Notes: a model not told the origin generated them from the sequence alone. A DNA stretch of 21,209 bases from Erysipelotrichaceae bacterium UBA2227 (GCA_002348095.1 DDYT01000059.1:1-21209), one strand, 5' to 3'. Shown: positions 1 through 7,156, numbered from the stretch's first letter. Made by a program: numbers and translations.

Positions 1-11
1 AAGGAGATGCC

Positions 12-368
12 ATGAAATATCCGGAAATAGAAAATTACATGCTCAGCAAAAAGGGGAGCATACGGGTGGAAAAGGCCGAATGGGACGCCATCCTGTTTCG
101 AGTCTCTGACAAAATGTTTGCGATGCTCGGACAGGACGGAAAAGGACATGACATCCTGACGGTCAAATGCGATATCGCCTTTGGGGAAATGTTGCGGTCA
201 CAATACCGCTCAGTCTTTCCGGGATACTACATGAACAAGCAGCACTGGAACTCGGTATTACTTGAAGAGTGCGATGTACCTTTTGAAGTTTTGTGTGAAA
301 TGATCGATGATTCCTATCGGCTGATCGTTGCTTCACTTAAGAAAACACAACGGGAGCAGCTGCAATAA
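12..368 (+). CDS. MmcQ/YjbR-family protein (DUF419)
   Basis: This 118-residue protein has the compact layout of the MmcQ/YjbR family. Near residue 35 it carries a 'KMFAMLG' strand, then a 'LTVKCD' segment, the diagnostic 'PGYYMNKQHWNSV' block around residues 70-82, and a C-terminal 'DDSYRLIVASL' helix. Full length matches the family. The start is fixed by AAGGAG at 1-6, five bases before the ATG. The family adopts a CyaY-like or double-wing fold and is often labelled DNA-binding, but its cellular role is not established. It stands alone: the next gene on this strand, gltX, has its own promoter, and a minus-strand tRNA lies between. The promoter of this gene is outside the window. The family call is secure; the function is open. 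Confidence 0.85.
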   Translation: MKYPEIENYMLSKKGSIRVEKAEWDAILFRVSDKMFAMLGQDGKGHDILTVKCDIAFGEMLRSQYRSVFPGYYMNKQHWNSVLLEECDVPFEVLCEMIDDSYRLIVASLKKTQREQLQ

Positions 369-388
369 AAAACACCCGAAGGTGTTAA
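366..388 (-). terminator. Rho-independent terminator of tRNA-Gln
   Basis: Read on the minus strand, a 6-bp stem AACACC/GGTGTT closes a TTCG loop and is followed by a run of T. It begins 10 bases downstream of the tRNA CCA end. On the plus strand the same hairpin lies right after the stop codon of the upstream gene but lacks a T-run, so its main job is probably to end the tRNA transcript. Confidence 0.85.
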
Positions 389-395
389 TTGGTCA

Positions 396-470
396 TGGCT
401 GGGGTAAAAGGATTCGAACCTTTGAATGTCAGAGTCAGAGTCTGATGCCTTACCGCTTGGCGATACCCCA
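396..470 (-). tRNA. tRNA-Gln (anticodon CUG)
   Basis: The minus strand folds into a complete 75-nt cloverleaf. The acceptor stem is TGGGGTA/TACCCCA, the D-stem GCC/GGC, the anticodon stem TCAGA/TCTGA around the loop CTCTGAC, and the T-stem AAAGG/CCTTT around TTCGAAT. The discriminator base is G and the CCA end is encoded. The loop places CTG at positions 34-36, so it reads CAG glutamine codons. A U-G first acceptor pair region starting TGGGG is typical of bacterial tRNA-Gln. In Bacillota without a glutaminyl-tRNA synthetase this tRNA is first charged with glutamate by GltX and then amidated by GatCAB. The gltX gene lies 60 bp away, divergently transcribed. Confidence 0.95.
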
Positions 471-476
471 AAGTAG

Positions 477-504
477 TTGCAATCTGCAATACTTATTATA
501 TAAT
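477..504 (+). promoter_or_regulatory. gltX promoter
   Basis: TTGCAA at 477-482 and TATAAT at 499-504 are separated by 16 bp, and gltX begins 26 bp downstream behind AGGAG at 516-520. The -10 hexamer lies inside the near-palindrome TATTATATAATA, whose other strand carries the tRNA -10. Confidence 0.75.
495..500 (-). promoter_or_regulatory. tRNA-Gln -10 box, overlapping the gltX -10
   Basis: Minus-strand TATAAT occupies 500-495, giving a leader of roughly 17 nt before the tRNA 5' end at 470. It overlaps the plus-strand -10 of gltX by two bases. No good -35 is visible for this direction. Confidence 0.5.
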
Positions 505-529
505 AAAAAACGCACAGGAGCGAAAGAAT

Positions 530-1987
530 ATGAAGAAAATTCGAACAAGATTTGCGCCAAGTCCGACCGGCTATATGCACATCGGCAATTTACGCACCGC
601 CCTCTACGCCTATCTGATCGCAAAGAAGGACGGCGGAGACTTTATTTTACGCATTGAAGACACCGATCAAAACCGATTGGTCGAAGGATCGGTCGACATT
701 ATTTACAATACCCTGAGTGAAGTCGGCTTGCATTATGACGAAGGACCCGACAGACCCGGTGAGGTCGGTCCTTACGTTCAGTCCGAACGACTGCCACTAT
801 ATAAGAAATATGCGGAAGAACTGATTGAGAAGGGTGGGGCACACCTTTGTTTTTGTGATGAGTCCGTCATCCAGGCGCAACGGGATGCGGCTGAAAAAGC
901 GGGAGTTCCTTTTAAGTTTCAGGATCCGTGCCATCATCTCAGTGAAGAAGAACTGACTTTACGTAAAAAAAATGTAGCCTACGTTGTCCGTCAGACCATC
1001 TTACCGGGGGCTTCCACGAAGTTTCATGATGAAGTGTATGGCGACATCGAAGTCGACCGCGAAATCCTTGATGAACAAGTCCTGCTTAAAAGCGACGGCT
1101 TTCCGACGTACAACTTCGCCAATGTCGTTGATGATCATCTGATGAACATCAGTCATGTCGTGCGAGGCAACGAGTATTTATCTTCAACACCCAAATACAA
1201 TCTGATCTATGAGAGTTTCGGCTGGGAGAAACCGAAATACGTACATCTTCCTCCGGTCATGAAAGACGAACAACACAAACTGTCTAAGCGCAACGGCGAT
1301 GCCTCCTTTCAGGATTTACAGGCCAAAGGCTATCTGCCCCAAGCTATTCTCAATTACATTACTCTGTTGGGCTGGAGTCCGGAAACCAACCAGGAAATCT
1401 ACACGCTTGAAGAACTGACAAATGTGTTCAGCATTGCGCGCATCAGTAAATCTCCGGCGATCTTTGATATCGAAAAACTGACCTGGATGAACGGCATGTA
1501 CCTGCGGGCGATGTCCGTTGAAGATTTCCATGAATTATGTCTTCCGTATTATAAAGATGCGATCATGCGTCCGTGTGACTTAAGAGAAGTCAGCAAGATC
1601 CTTCAGCAGCGATTGTCCATTTTGAGCGAAATACCGGAAATGGTCGATTTCATCGATACGCTCGCCGACTATGAAGTATCGCTTTTTTACCATCCGAAAA
1701 TGAAAACCAATCGTGAGATCAGCATCATAGCTCTGGAAGAATCACTCAAAGTATACGATTCGATTAAAAACTGGGACAGTGTGGAGGAAGTCCACCAGAA
1801 ACTCTCAGAAACGCCGGCGCGACTGGGATTGAAGAACGGTCAGTTCTACTGGCCGATCCGTACCGCCGTCACCGGAAAACAATTCACTCCGGGCGGTGCT
1901 TTGGAAATCCCATATATACTTGGTAAAGAAGAAACGATCCGCCGTACCCATATCGGACTGGAAAAACTCAGAAATTCCGTCGAATAA
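530..1987 (+). CDS. gltX: Glutamyl-tRNA synthetase
   Basis: GltX ligates glutamate to tRNA-Glu in the cytoplasm. At 485 residues it has the usual bacterial length. The class I signature is clear: 'PSPTGYMHIGN' puts the HIGH motif at residues 17-20, 'RIEDTDQNR' follows, and the KMSKS loop appears as 'KLSKR' at 250-254. The C-terminal third is the all-helical anticodon-binding region. The ATG at 530 is supported by AGGAG at 516-520. The divergent tRNA-Gln is consistent with a non-discriminating enzyme that also makes Glu-tRNA-Gln for GatCAB. That is an inference from context, since specificity cannot be read reliably by eye. No clear terminator follows the stop; the helicase gene about 100 bp downstream has its own -10. 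Confidence 0.97.
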   Translation: MKKIRTRFAPSPTGYMHIGNLRTALYAYLIAKKDGGDFILRIEDTDQNRLVEGSVDIIYNTLSEVGLHYDEGPDRPGEVGPYVQSERLPLYKKYAEELIEKGGAHLCFCDESVIQAQRDAAEKAGVPFKFQDPCHHLSEEELTLRKKNVAYVVRQTILPGASTKFHDEVYGDIEVDREILDEQVLLKSDGFPTYNFANVVDDHLMNISHVVRGNEYLSSTPKYNLIYESFGWEKPKYVHLPPVMKDEQHKLSKRNGDASFQDLQAKGYLPQAILNYITLLGWSPETNQEIYTLEELTNVFSIARISKSPAIFDIEKLTWMNGMYLRAMSVEDFHELCLPYYKDAIMRPCDLREVSKILQQRLSILSEIPEMVDFIDTLADYEVSLFYHPKMKTNREISIIALEESLKVYDSIKNWDSVEEVHQKLSETPARLGLKNGQFYWPIRTAVTGKQFTPGGALEIPYILGKEETIRRTHIGLEKLRNSVE

Positions 1988-2053
1988 CGGTTGATTAGAA
2001 TCTTGTCAGCTGAGGGCTAACCGAAAAAACTATCATTATTGTCTAAATAAGAG

Positions 2054-2059
2054 TATAAT
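2054..2059 (+). promoter_or_regulatory. -10 box of the DEAD-box helicase gene
   Basis: A consensus TATAAT lies 28 bp before the TTG start at 2088. The -35 region around 2031-2036 is poor. The hexamer overlaps the in-frame ATG at 2058, which would therefore be at or before the transcript start and cannot be the translation start. Confidence 0.6.
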
Positions 2060-2087
2060 GATACCTTACATACCAAGGAGAACTATT

Positions 2088-3374
2088 TTGTCATTTAAAC
2101 AACTAAACATTATCGAGCCCATTGCACGGGCTTTAACTTTGCAAGGATACGCGCAGGCAACCCCGATTCAAACGCAAGCCATTCCGCCGTTGCTCAAAGG
2201 CAACGACCTGATGGGCTGTGCACAGACCGGCACCGGAAAGACCGCGGCCTTTGCAATTCCCATCCTTACCGGACTGTCCCAACTGGGCAAACCTCAGGGC
2301 AAGCGCACGATCAAAGCGCTGGCCGTCGCTCCGACCCGCGAACTCGCTATTCAGATTGCCGAGAGTTTCCGTGATTACGGGAAATATCTCAATCTGAAGA
2401 CCGCAGTCATTTACGGAGGTGTCTCGCAACATCCTCAGACCAAAGAGCTGATCAGCGGCGTTGATATTCTCGTAGCCACCCCGGGCCGGCTTTTGGACCT
2501 GATCAATCAGAAATTCATCTCCCTGTCACACATCCGCTATTTCGTCTTGGATGAGGCGGATATGATGCTTGACATGGGCATGATCCATGATGTACGCAAA
2601 ATCATTACCTACTTACCGCCGGTACGTCAGAACATGATGTTTTCGGCCACGATGCCCGAAGAAATCGCAAAACTTGCGGAGTCGATTTTAAAAAATCCGG
2701 TGCGCATCGATGTGGCTCCGGTCGGCCGGACTATCGATATCGTCCGTCAGTCCGTCATGTTTGTGGATAAGATGAATAAAGTACCGCTACTGATCGACTT
2801 ACTGAAACAGGAAGACATTGAATCAGCGCTGGTCTTCTCCCGTACCAAACACGGCGCCGATAAAATCGTTAAATTTCTCAGCCGGGCCGGACTTCAGGCA
2901 CAGGCCATTCACGGCAATAAATCGCAGAATGCCCGTCAGTTTGCGCTGAATAATTTCAAAGAACGCAAGACTCGGATTTTGGTAGCAACCGATATCGCTG
3001 CCCGCGGACTGGACATCGATCAGCTATCCCATGTCTTCAATGTCGACTTACCGGAAGTTCCGGAAACCTATGTGCATCGCATCGGACGTACCGGTCGGGC
3101 AGGGATGGGCGGTACCGCAATTACCTTTTGTTCGGCGGATGAAAGACCGTATTTAAAAGCCATCGAAAAACTCATCGGAAAACCGGTCCCGGAAATCAAG
3201 GACCATCGTTATCCGATGACGAGTCCGATAGAGGTCATCGAAGAGAAGAAAGTACAGCCACCGGTAAAGAAACCGTTTGTCGGAAAAAGTTCGACCGCGA
3301 GAAAAGATAAGAAATTCTTTCACTCGCAAAGAAGTCAGTCAAAACCCTCGGAACGCTCATCGAAAAAAGCGTAA
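2088..3374 (+). CDS. DEAD-box ATP-dependent RNA helicase
   Basis: This is a cytoplasmic RNA helicase of the RhlE/CshA type that remodels RNA structure. From the TTG start (428 residues) all core motifs are present in order: the Q motif 'TPIQTQAIP', motif I 'AQTGTGKT' at 45-52, 'PTRELAIQ', 'ATPGRLLDL', the DEAD box at 155-158, 'SAT' at 186-188, 'ATDIAARGLDI', and 'HRIGRTGR' at 330-337. A short basic tail rich in Lys, Arg and Ser ends the protein, as is common in helicases that bind structured RNA. The start is TTG because AAGGAG at 2075-2080 sits seven bases before it; the in-frame ATG at 2058 overlaps the -10 box. Exact orthology to CshA or CshB is not decided. Confidence 0.95.
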   Translation: MSFKQLNIIEPIARALTLQGYAQATPIQTQAIPPLLKGNDLMGCAQTGTGKTAAFAIPILTGLSQLGKPQGKRTIKALAVAPTRELAIQIAESFRDYGKYLNLKTAVIYGGVSQHPQTKELISGVDILVATPGRLLDLINQKFISLSHIRYFVLDEADMMLDMGMIHDVRKIITYLPPVRQNMMFSATMPEEIAKLAESILKNPVRIDVAPVGRTIDIVRQSVMFVDKMNKVPLLIDLLKQEDIESALVFSRTKHGADKIVKFLSRAGLQAQAIHGNKSQNARQFALNNFKERKTRILVATDIAARGLDIDQLSHVFNVDLPEVPETYVHRIGRTGRAGMGGTAITFCSADERPYLKAIEKLIGKPVPEIKDHRYPMTSPIEVIEEKKVQPPVKKPFVGKSSTARKDKKFFHSQRSQSKPSERSSKKA

Positions 3375-3402
3375 AAACAGAGGTTCGGTCGTGGTTTGTT
3401 AG

Positions 3403-3411
3403 TGCTATACT
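3403..3411 (+). promoter_or_regulatory. Extended -10 promoter of the ZIP transporter gene
   Basis: TGC followed by TATACT forms an extended -10 (TGnTATAAT-like), about 22 bp before the start codon. No good -35 is present, as is usual for this class. The 12 bases from 3402 to 3413 recur exactly in front of the nif3-like gene at 19352-19363. Confidence 0.55.
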
Positions 3412-3433
3412 TATACTGAACAGAGGATAAAGT

Positions 3434-4258
3434 ATGATCACATTTTTTGAACAATTCAACCCTGTCCAACAAGCCCTGATCGGAACGCTGTTTACCTATG
3501 GCGTCACCGCTTTGGGAGCCGGACTGGTCTTCTTCTTTAAATCCATCAATAAAAAAGTACTCAACGGAATGTTGGGCTTTGCGGCTGGAGTCATGGTCGC
3601 GGCAAGTTTCTGGTCACTGCTGGCTCCGGGCATCGCCATGGCCGAAGAACTCGGACAAGTCGCATATATCACGGCGGAGGTTGGTTTTATGGCCGGCGGA
3701 TTGTTTCTGTATGCAATCGATAAAGTACTGCCTCACTTGCACATGGGATTAAAACGGGATCAGGCGGAAGGGATCAAAACGACCTGGCAACGAAGCGTCT
3801 TGCTGGTGTTGGCAATCACCTTACATAACATTCCGGAAGGATTGGCGGTGGGTGTCGCCTTTGGGGCAGCTGCCAGCGGCAATATTACCGGAGCTACGGT
3901 GGCGGGGGCGATTGCTTTGGCCATCGGTATCGGACTTCAGAACTTTCCGGAAGGGGCAGCCGTATCGATTCCGCTTCGCAGGGAAGGGCTGAGCCGAACA
4001 AAGGCTTTCCTGTATGGTCAGGCCTCCGGTATCGTTGAACCGATTGCCGGTGTCATCGGTGCGTATGCGGTCATTACGATGCGCTCGATTTTGCCGTATG
4101 CGTTGGCCTTTGCGGCCGGGGCGATGATTTATGTCGTCATCGAAGAACTCATCCCGGAAGCTCAGCGTGATGAGGGCGGATCAAAAACAGACATTGCCAC
4201 TCTGGGAGCATTGGTCGGATTTACGATCATGATGATCCTGGACGTTGCTTTAGGATAA
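3434..4258 (+). CDS. ZIP-family divalent metal transporter (ZupT/GufA type)
   Basis: ZIP proteins carry zinc, iron or other divalent metals into the cytoplasm across the inner membrane. This 274-residue protein is hydrophobic throughout and has about eight membrane segments. It has both signature metal-binding helices: 'HNIPEG' at 131-136 and 'QNFPEG' at 169-174, the latter with Gln where many members have His. A polar loop with 'HLHMGLKRD' around residues 101-109 is a possible metal-binding loop. The length and motif spacing fit the GufA-like bacterial branch. The RBS is AGAGGAT shortly before the ATG. The metal cannot be assigned from sequence. The gene is monocistronic, ending in a bidirectional terminator shared with the convergent neighbour. 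Confidence 0.9.
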   Translation: MITFFEQFNPVQQALIGTLFTYGVTALGAGLVFFFKSINKKVLNGMLGFAAGVMVAASFWSLLAPGIAMAEELGQVAYITAEVGFMAGGLFLYAIDKVLPHLHMGLKRDQAEGIKTTWQRSVLLVLAITLHNIPEGLAVGVAFGAAASGNITGATVAGAIALAIGIGLQNFPEGAAVSIPLRREGLSRTKAFLYGQASGIVEPIAGVIGAYAVITMRSILPYALAFAAGAMIYVVIEELIPEAQRDEGGSKTDIATLGALVGFTIMMILDVALG

Positions 4259-4260
4259 GA

Positions 4261-4285
4261 AAACGGAAGCTCGGCTTCCGTTTTT
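4261..4285. terminator. Bidirectional terminator between convergent genes
   Basis: A 10-bp perfect stem (AAACGGAAGC / GCTTCCGTTT) with a TCG loop is followed by T on the plus strand and preceded by A. It can therefore end both the metal transporter gene (+) and the YebE-like gene (-). Confidence 0.85.
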
Positions 4286-4286
4286 A

Positions 4287-4922
4287 TTATTGAACAGGTT
4301 CGTCATGTTTTACGAGTTCTTTGACTTCCTCGACGACCGTGGTCTTGGCTTTTTTAAACCAACCCATCGGTTCATGTTTCGGTAAATGTAAGGCAAATTT
4401 CGGATTCACCTGCTTTTTCATCATCTGCTCGATAAATCCGCCCTGAAAGCGCGTCGGTTCATAAGCGATGACAAAAGCATTGGGCTCCACCTGATTGATC
4501 AGTTCCAACAGTTCTTTTTCCTGAGATCGCTTGGTCAGAATGTCGAGCATATAACGCGATCCCTCACGGCCTTCCCCCTCAAACACCGTAACACCGTAAC
4601 CCATCGAACGCAATCCGTCGATCAGTTCCATATTCTTCGTCTTGATATTGACCTGAAGTGAGCGAAAGCCGATCGCGATCCGATTCTCGATCGCAATACC
4701 CACGATCAGTCCGATCGAAAATCCTAGGGCATAGACGACCATCGCCAGTGTCGTCTGATCGCCGGTCAGTACCAGTGCAAGACCAAACACGTAAACGATT
4801 GCTTCCAGAAAGCCGAAAAACGCGGTCAGTAAGGTCAGTTTTTTAACCATACAGATCGTCCGCAAGGCAAGCATCGGTACATAACATAACTGCAATATCA
4901 ATATTAATACGATTTCTCTCAT
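4287..4922 (-). CDS. YebE-like (UPF0316/DUF2179) membrane protein
   Basis: The first ~80 residues of this 211-residue protein hold three hydrophobic segments. They are followed by a soluble C-terminal domain with 'GYGVTVFEGEGREGSRYMLDILTKRSQ', which matches the DUF2179 region of the UPF0316 family (B. subtilis YebE is a member). DUF2179 domains are proposed to bind small ligands, but the role of the family is not known. The start at 4922 is chosen because minus-strand GGAGG lies directly upstream; a GTG four codons earlier would place the RBS inside the gene. The basic/acidic C-terminal tail after residue ~185 is low complexity. The gene has its own promoter and shares a terminator with the convergent transporter gene. 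Confidence 0.8.
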   Translation of the reverse strand: MREIVLILILQLCYVPMLALRTICMVKKLTLLTAFFGFLEAIVYVFGLALVLTGDQTTLAMVVYALGFSIGLIVGIAIENRIAIGFRSLQVNIKTKNMELIDGLRSMGYGVTVFEGEGREGSRYMLDILTKRSQEKELLELINQVEPNAFVIAYEPTRFQGGFIEQMMKKQVNPKFALHLPKHEPMGWFKKAKTTVVEEVKELVKHDEPVQ

Positions 4923-4955
4923 CAAATCCTCCACACGTCACTGAATACGAGACTT

Positions 4956-4984
4956 ACTTTATCATAACCTCTCTTTATTGGCAA
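4956..4984 (-). promoter_or_regulatory. Promoter of the YebE-like gene
   Basis: On the minus strand TTGCCA (4984-4979) and TAAAGT (4961-4956) are 17 bp apart, and TGA just upstream of the -10 gives an extended form. The start codon lies 34 bp downstream. Confidence 0.6.
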
Positions 4985-5097
4985 CTTAAACAAGAGGGAA
5001 CATGGATCGAAGATTCCGCTTTTATTATTAAAACTGAAAAAAATGAACTGCTTTGCCCGTATTAGCATCAAATATTCGATTTCTTGACAAAAAACGT

Positions 5098-5125
5098 TTG
5101 AACCCGACGTCGATGATGATAAAAT
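5098..5125 (+). promoter_or_regulatory. Promoter of the GNAT-MBL operon
   Basis: TTGAAC at 5098-5103 and TAAAAT at 5120-5125 are 16 bp apart, with TGA before the -10 (extended form). A perfect TTGACA at 5084-5089 is also present but has no -10 at normal spacing. A purine-rich RBS ending in GGGGG precedes the ATG at 5148. Confidence 0.5.
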
Positions 5126-5147
5126 AAAACTAAACCAGGGGGATTTT

Positions 5148-6026
5148 ATGATTCGAAACTATCAATCCCAAGACATCGATGCCATTCTGAAACTGATGGA
5201 CTATCAGTGGTCGATGTCCGCGCTCGATCATCAGCGCAAAAGGGAAGAACTGAGCAAAGAAGGCAATATCCGTGTATACACTGAAAACGACACGGTTTTT
5301 GGCATGTGGACATATAGTACCTGGGATCATCCGCTGTGGGGCAAAGCCGCGCATTTGACAGTATCCGCGGATATCGATGCGGAGAACTTCGAAGAAATCG
5401 CTGCTCTTTTGTATGAAGATGCCAATCAGAAACTTATCGAAGAGAACATCCGATTCATCATGACCGGATACGATGAGACCCGTCCGTTTTATCATGATTT
5501 CTACGCATCCAAAGGCTATTCGCCGTGGTACGGATACTCATCGCTGATTTACACCCAAGACCGCCAACCGGAAAATACTCTGACCTTCAGGACTTATTGT
5601 GAGGAAGATTTCACGGATTACTACATCGCATTGGGCGAATGTTTTACGCCGATGCGCCAGGCCATGGATATTCCGCCGTACAATGTGTTTGAAGATCGAA
5701 GTGAAGAGCGCATCGTCAAACTCAAAGAAGAAATGAATAAAAGCAAAGAAAATATCTTTATGTTCTATGACGGGGACATTTGGGTCGGATCTTCCTTGCT
5801 TGTCGAAGAGGACATCGATGATTTTTTTGTCGTACCTGCGCACATGGGTAAAGGGTACGGAAAACTCATTTTACAGTCCACCATCAATATGTGCATCGAC
5901 CGAAAGTTTGTCAATATCTATCTGGGCGTCGTTCACTGGAATACCAAGGCCAAAAATCTCTACTTCAATACCGGATTTAAAGAAATCAAATCCATCAAAT
6001 ACATGCGCCGCTTCATCAGCGAGTGA
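5148..6026 (+). CDS. Tandem GNAT-family N-acetyltransferase
   Basis: GNAT enzymes move an acyl group from acyl-CoA to an amine. This 292-residue protein reads as two GNAT folds. The N-terminal half (about 1-135) starts 'MIRNYQSQDIDAILKLM' but has lost a recognisable acetyl-CoA loop. The C-terminal half (about 143-290) restarts with 'LTFRTYCEEDF' and has an acetyl-CoA loop at 228-241, 'VVPAHMGKGYGKLI', then 'NTKAKNLYFNTGF' at 265-277. So only the second domain looks catalytic, a pattern seen in other tandem GNAT proteins. The acceptor substrate cannot be inferred. The MBL-fold gene starts 12 bases after the stop, so the two are probably co-transcribed. Confidence 0.85.
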   Translation: MIRNYQSQDIDAILKLMDYQWSMSALDHQRKREELSKEGNIRVYTENDTVFGMWTYSTWDHPLWGKAAHLTVSADIDAENFEEIAALLYEDANQKLIEENIRFIMTGYDETRPFYHDFYASKGYSPWYGYSSLIYTQDRQPENTLTFRTYCEEDFTDYYIALGECFTPMRQAMDIPPYNVFEDRSEERIVKLKEEMNKSKENIFMFYDGDIWVGSSLLVEEDIDDFFVVPAHMGKGYGKLILQSTINMCIDRKFVNIYLGVVHWNTKAKNLYFNTGFKEIKSIKYMRRFISE

Positions 6027-6037
6027 CGGGAGAGAAC

Positions 6038-6757
6038 ATGAACAACATCGCCATCCTTAGAATCGACATGGAAGTCAACGGCTTTATCAGCACCTTGCAT
6101 CCGGTCATCGTAAGAGACGATCACGAAATGGTCCTATTCGACTGCGGGCACAAAGATGCCTTCAACCAACTCAAAGAAAAAGCCCATAAAGCCGGGTTTG
6201 ATTTGACACGGCTGACCAAAGTGCTCATTACCCATCATGACCATGATCACATGGGCGCATTGGCGGACTTGATTCGGGAATATCCGGCAGTCAAAGTGTA
6301 TGCCTCACCCATCGAAGCCGGTTATATATCCGGGAAAGTCAAATCCGTCCGACTTCAACAGGCCGAAGAACAGCTTGAATTCTTCCCGGAAGAACAGAAG
6401 GAACATGCGCAAAAACGCATCGATATGCTGAAACTGATCGAACCGGTCGACATCGACGGATTTTTGCATGACGGGGATCGGTTGGATGTATGCGGTGGCA
6501 TTGAAGTCGTCGCTACCCCGGGACATCTGCCCGGACATCTCTCGTTCTATTTAAAAGGACACAAAACCATGATCGCCGGGGATGCCCTGGTCGTTGCGGA
6601 CGGCAAGCTCTATCGCGCCAATCCGCGTTTTACCTTAGATAAAGATGAAGCATATACTTCAGCCCGCAGGTTTATCAATTATGCCATCGATATGCTGGTT
6701 TGTTATCATGGCGGAGAGATCACGGAAAATATTAAAGAAAGTCTGGAGAATATTTAG
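6038..6757 (+). CDS. MBL-fold hydrolase, copy 1 (HxDxDH variant)
   Basis: This 239-residue protein has the metallo-beta-lactamase fold, so it is probably a metal-dependent hydrolase in the cytoplasm (no signal peptide). The metal motif is 'THHDHDHMG': H66, D68, D70 and H71, with Asp where the classical HxHxDH has its second His. H163/H167 in 'PGHLPGH', D182 in 'GDAL' and H224 in 'YHGG' complete the site. The variant resembles YflN-type MBL proteins of Bacillota, as I recall that family. The start is ATG 6038 behind GGGAGAG at 6028-6034; a GTG at 6023 overlaps the GNAT stop and lacks an RBS. A gap-free paralogue lies at 11195-11914. The substrate is unknown; lactones or thioesters are guesses only. 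Confidence 0.88.
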   Translation: MNNIAILRIDMEVNGFISTLHPVIVRDDHEMVLFDCGHKDAFNQLKEKAHKAGFDLTRLTKVLITHHDHDHMGALADLIREYPAVKVYASPIEAGYISGKVKSVRLQQAEEQLEFFPEEQKEHAQKRIDMLKLIEPVDIDGFLHDGDRLDVCGGIEVVATPGHLPGHLSFYLKGHKTMIAGDALVVADGKLYRANPRFTLDKDEAYTSARRFINYAIDMLVCYHGGEITENIKESLENI

Positions 6758-6814
6758 GATTCCTGGTTTTTATCGAGAATACAGTAATGATGCATCGTTT
6801 CGGCGTCATTTTCT

Positions 6815-6854
6815 TTGCTCGAACAATGATTATATAGGTATAAGCCTATATAAT
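6815..6854 (+). promoter_or_regulatory. Promoter and 10-bp-arm operator of the XRE gene
   Basis: A perfect inverted repeat ATTATATAGG/CCTATATAAT (6829-6838 and 6845-6854) has a 6-bp spacer TATAAG. The right arm contains TATAAT (6849-6854). TTGCTC at 6815-6820 is 18 bp from a TATAAG at 6839-6844 in the spacer. Either way the dyad covers the -10 region, the expected position for autorepression by the downstream XRE protein. Confidence 0.6.
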
Positions 6855-6878
6855 GAGGTTATAAAGCGAGGAAGAATG

Positions 6879-7151
6879 ATGAGTACTTTAGATAAATGGA
6901 TTGAACAGAGTTTAGATGATTCAGAGTTCGCTGAGACATATGCTTTTGAAAAAGCGAAAGTCGAACTTGTTAATGCGATTATTATGGCGAGAAAAAGAAA
7001 ACATATCCGACAAATTGATCTGATGAACAAAACCGGAATCAAACAGAGTGAAATCAGTAAGATCGAAAATGCACAGGTATACCCGAATCTTCTGACGCTG
7101 CTGCGGATATTCGATGCTTTGGATTTGAAAATGGAAGTACTGTCGAAATAG
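6879..7151 (+). CDS. Small XRE-family helix-turn-helix regulator
   Basis: This 90-residue protein ends in an XRE/HigA-like helix-turn-helix: 'IRQIDLMNKTGIKQSEISKIENAQVYPNLLTLLRIFDALDL' (split here as residues ~44-84), with the typical 'Q..LSKIE.G...P...TL..I..AL' pattern. The N-terminal 35 residues are helical and resemble those of HigA-type antitoxins. Of two adjacent ATG codons (6876 and 6879), the second gives better spacing to GAGGAAG at 6868-6874. No toxin gene is next to it: the 120 bp upstream is too short, and the gene downstream is a large TIM-AraC fusion. It is therefore an orphan regulator or an antitoxin that has lost its partner. It is likely to bind the dyad just upstream. Confidence 0.75.
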   Translation: MSTLDKWIEQSLDDSEFAETYAFEKAKVELVNAIIMARKRKHIRQIDLMNKTGIKQSEISKIENAQVYPNLLTLLRIFDALDLKMEVLSK

Positions 7152-7156
7152 TATCC

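Noticed and set aside
1988..2023. CGGTT/AACCG repeat after gltX as a terminator
   Set aside because: Only 5 bp with a 26-nt loop, and followed by A rather than T.
4999..5032. GGAA/TTCC hairpin followed by a T-rich stretch, resembling the terminator at 4261
   Set aside because: Four-bp stem with a long loop and no gene ending there; at best a decayed copy.
5084..5089. Perfect TTGACA as the -35 for the GNAT gene
   Set aside because: No -10-like hexamer at 16-18 bp; the pair at 5098-5125 fits better.
6645..6878. N-terminal extension of the XRE frame to 6645
   Set aside because: It overlaps the MBL gene in another frame, crosses the promoter and operator, and has no RBS.
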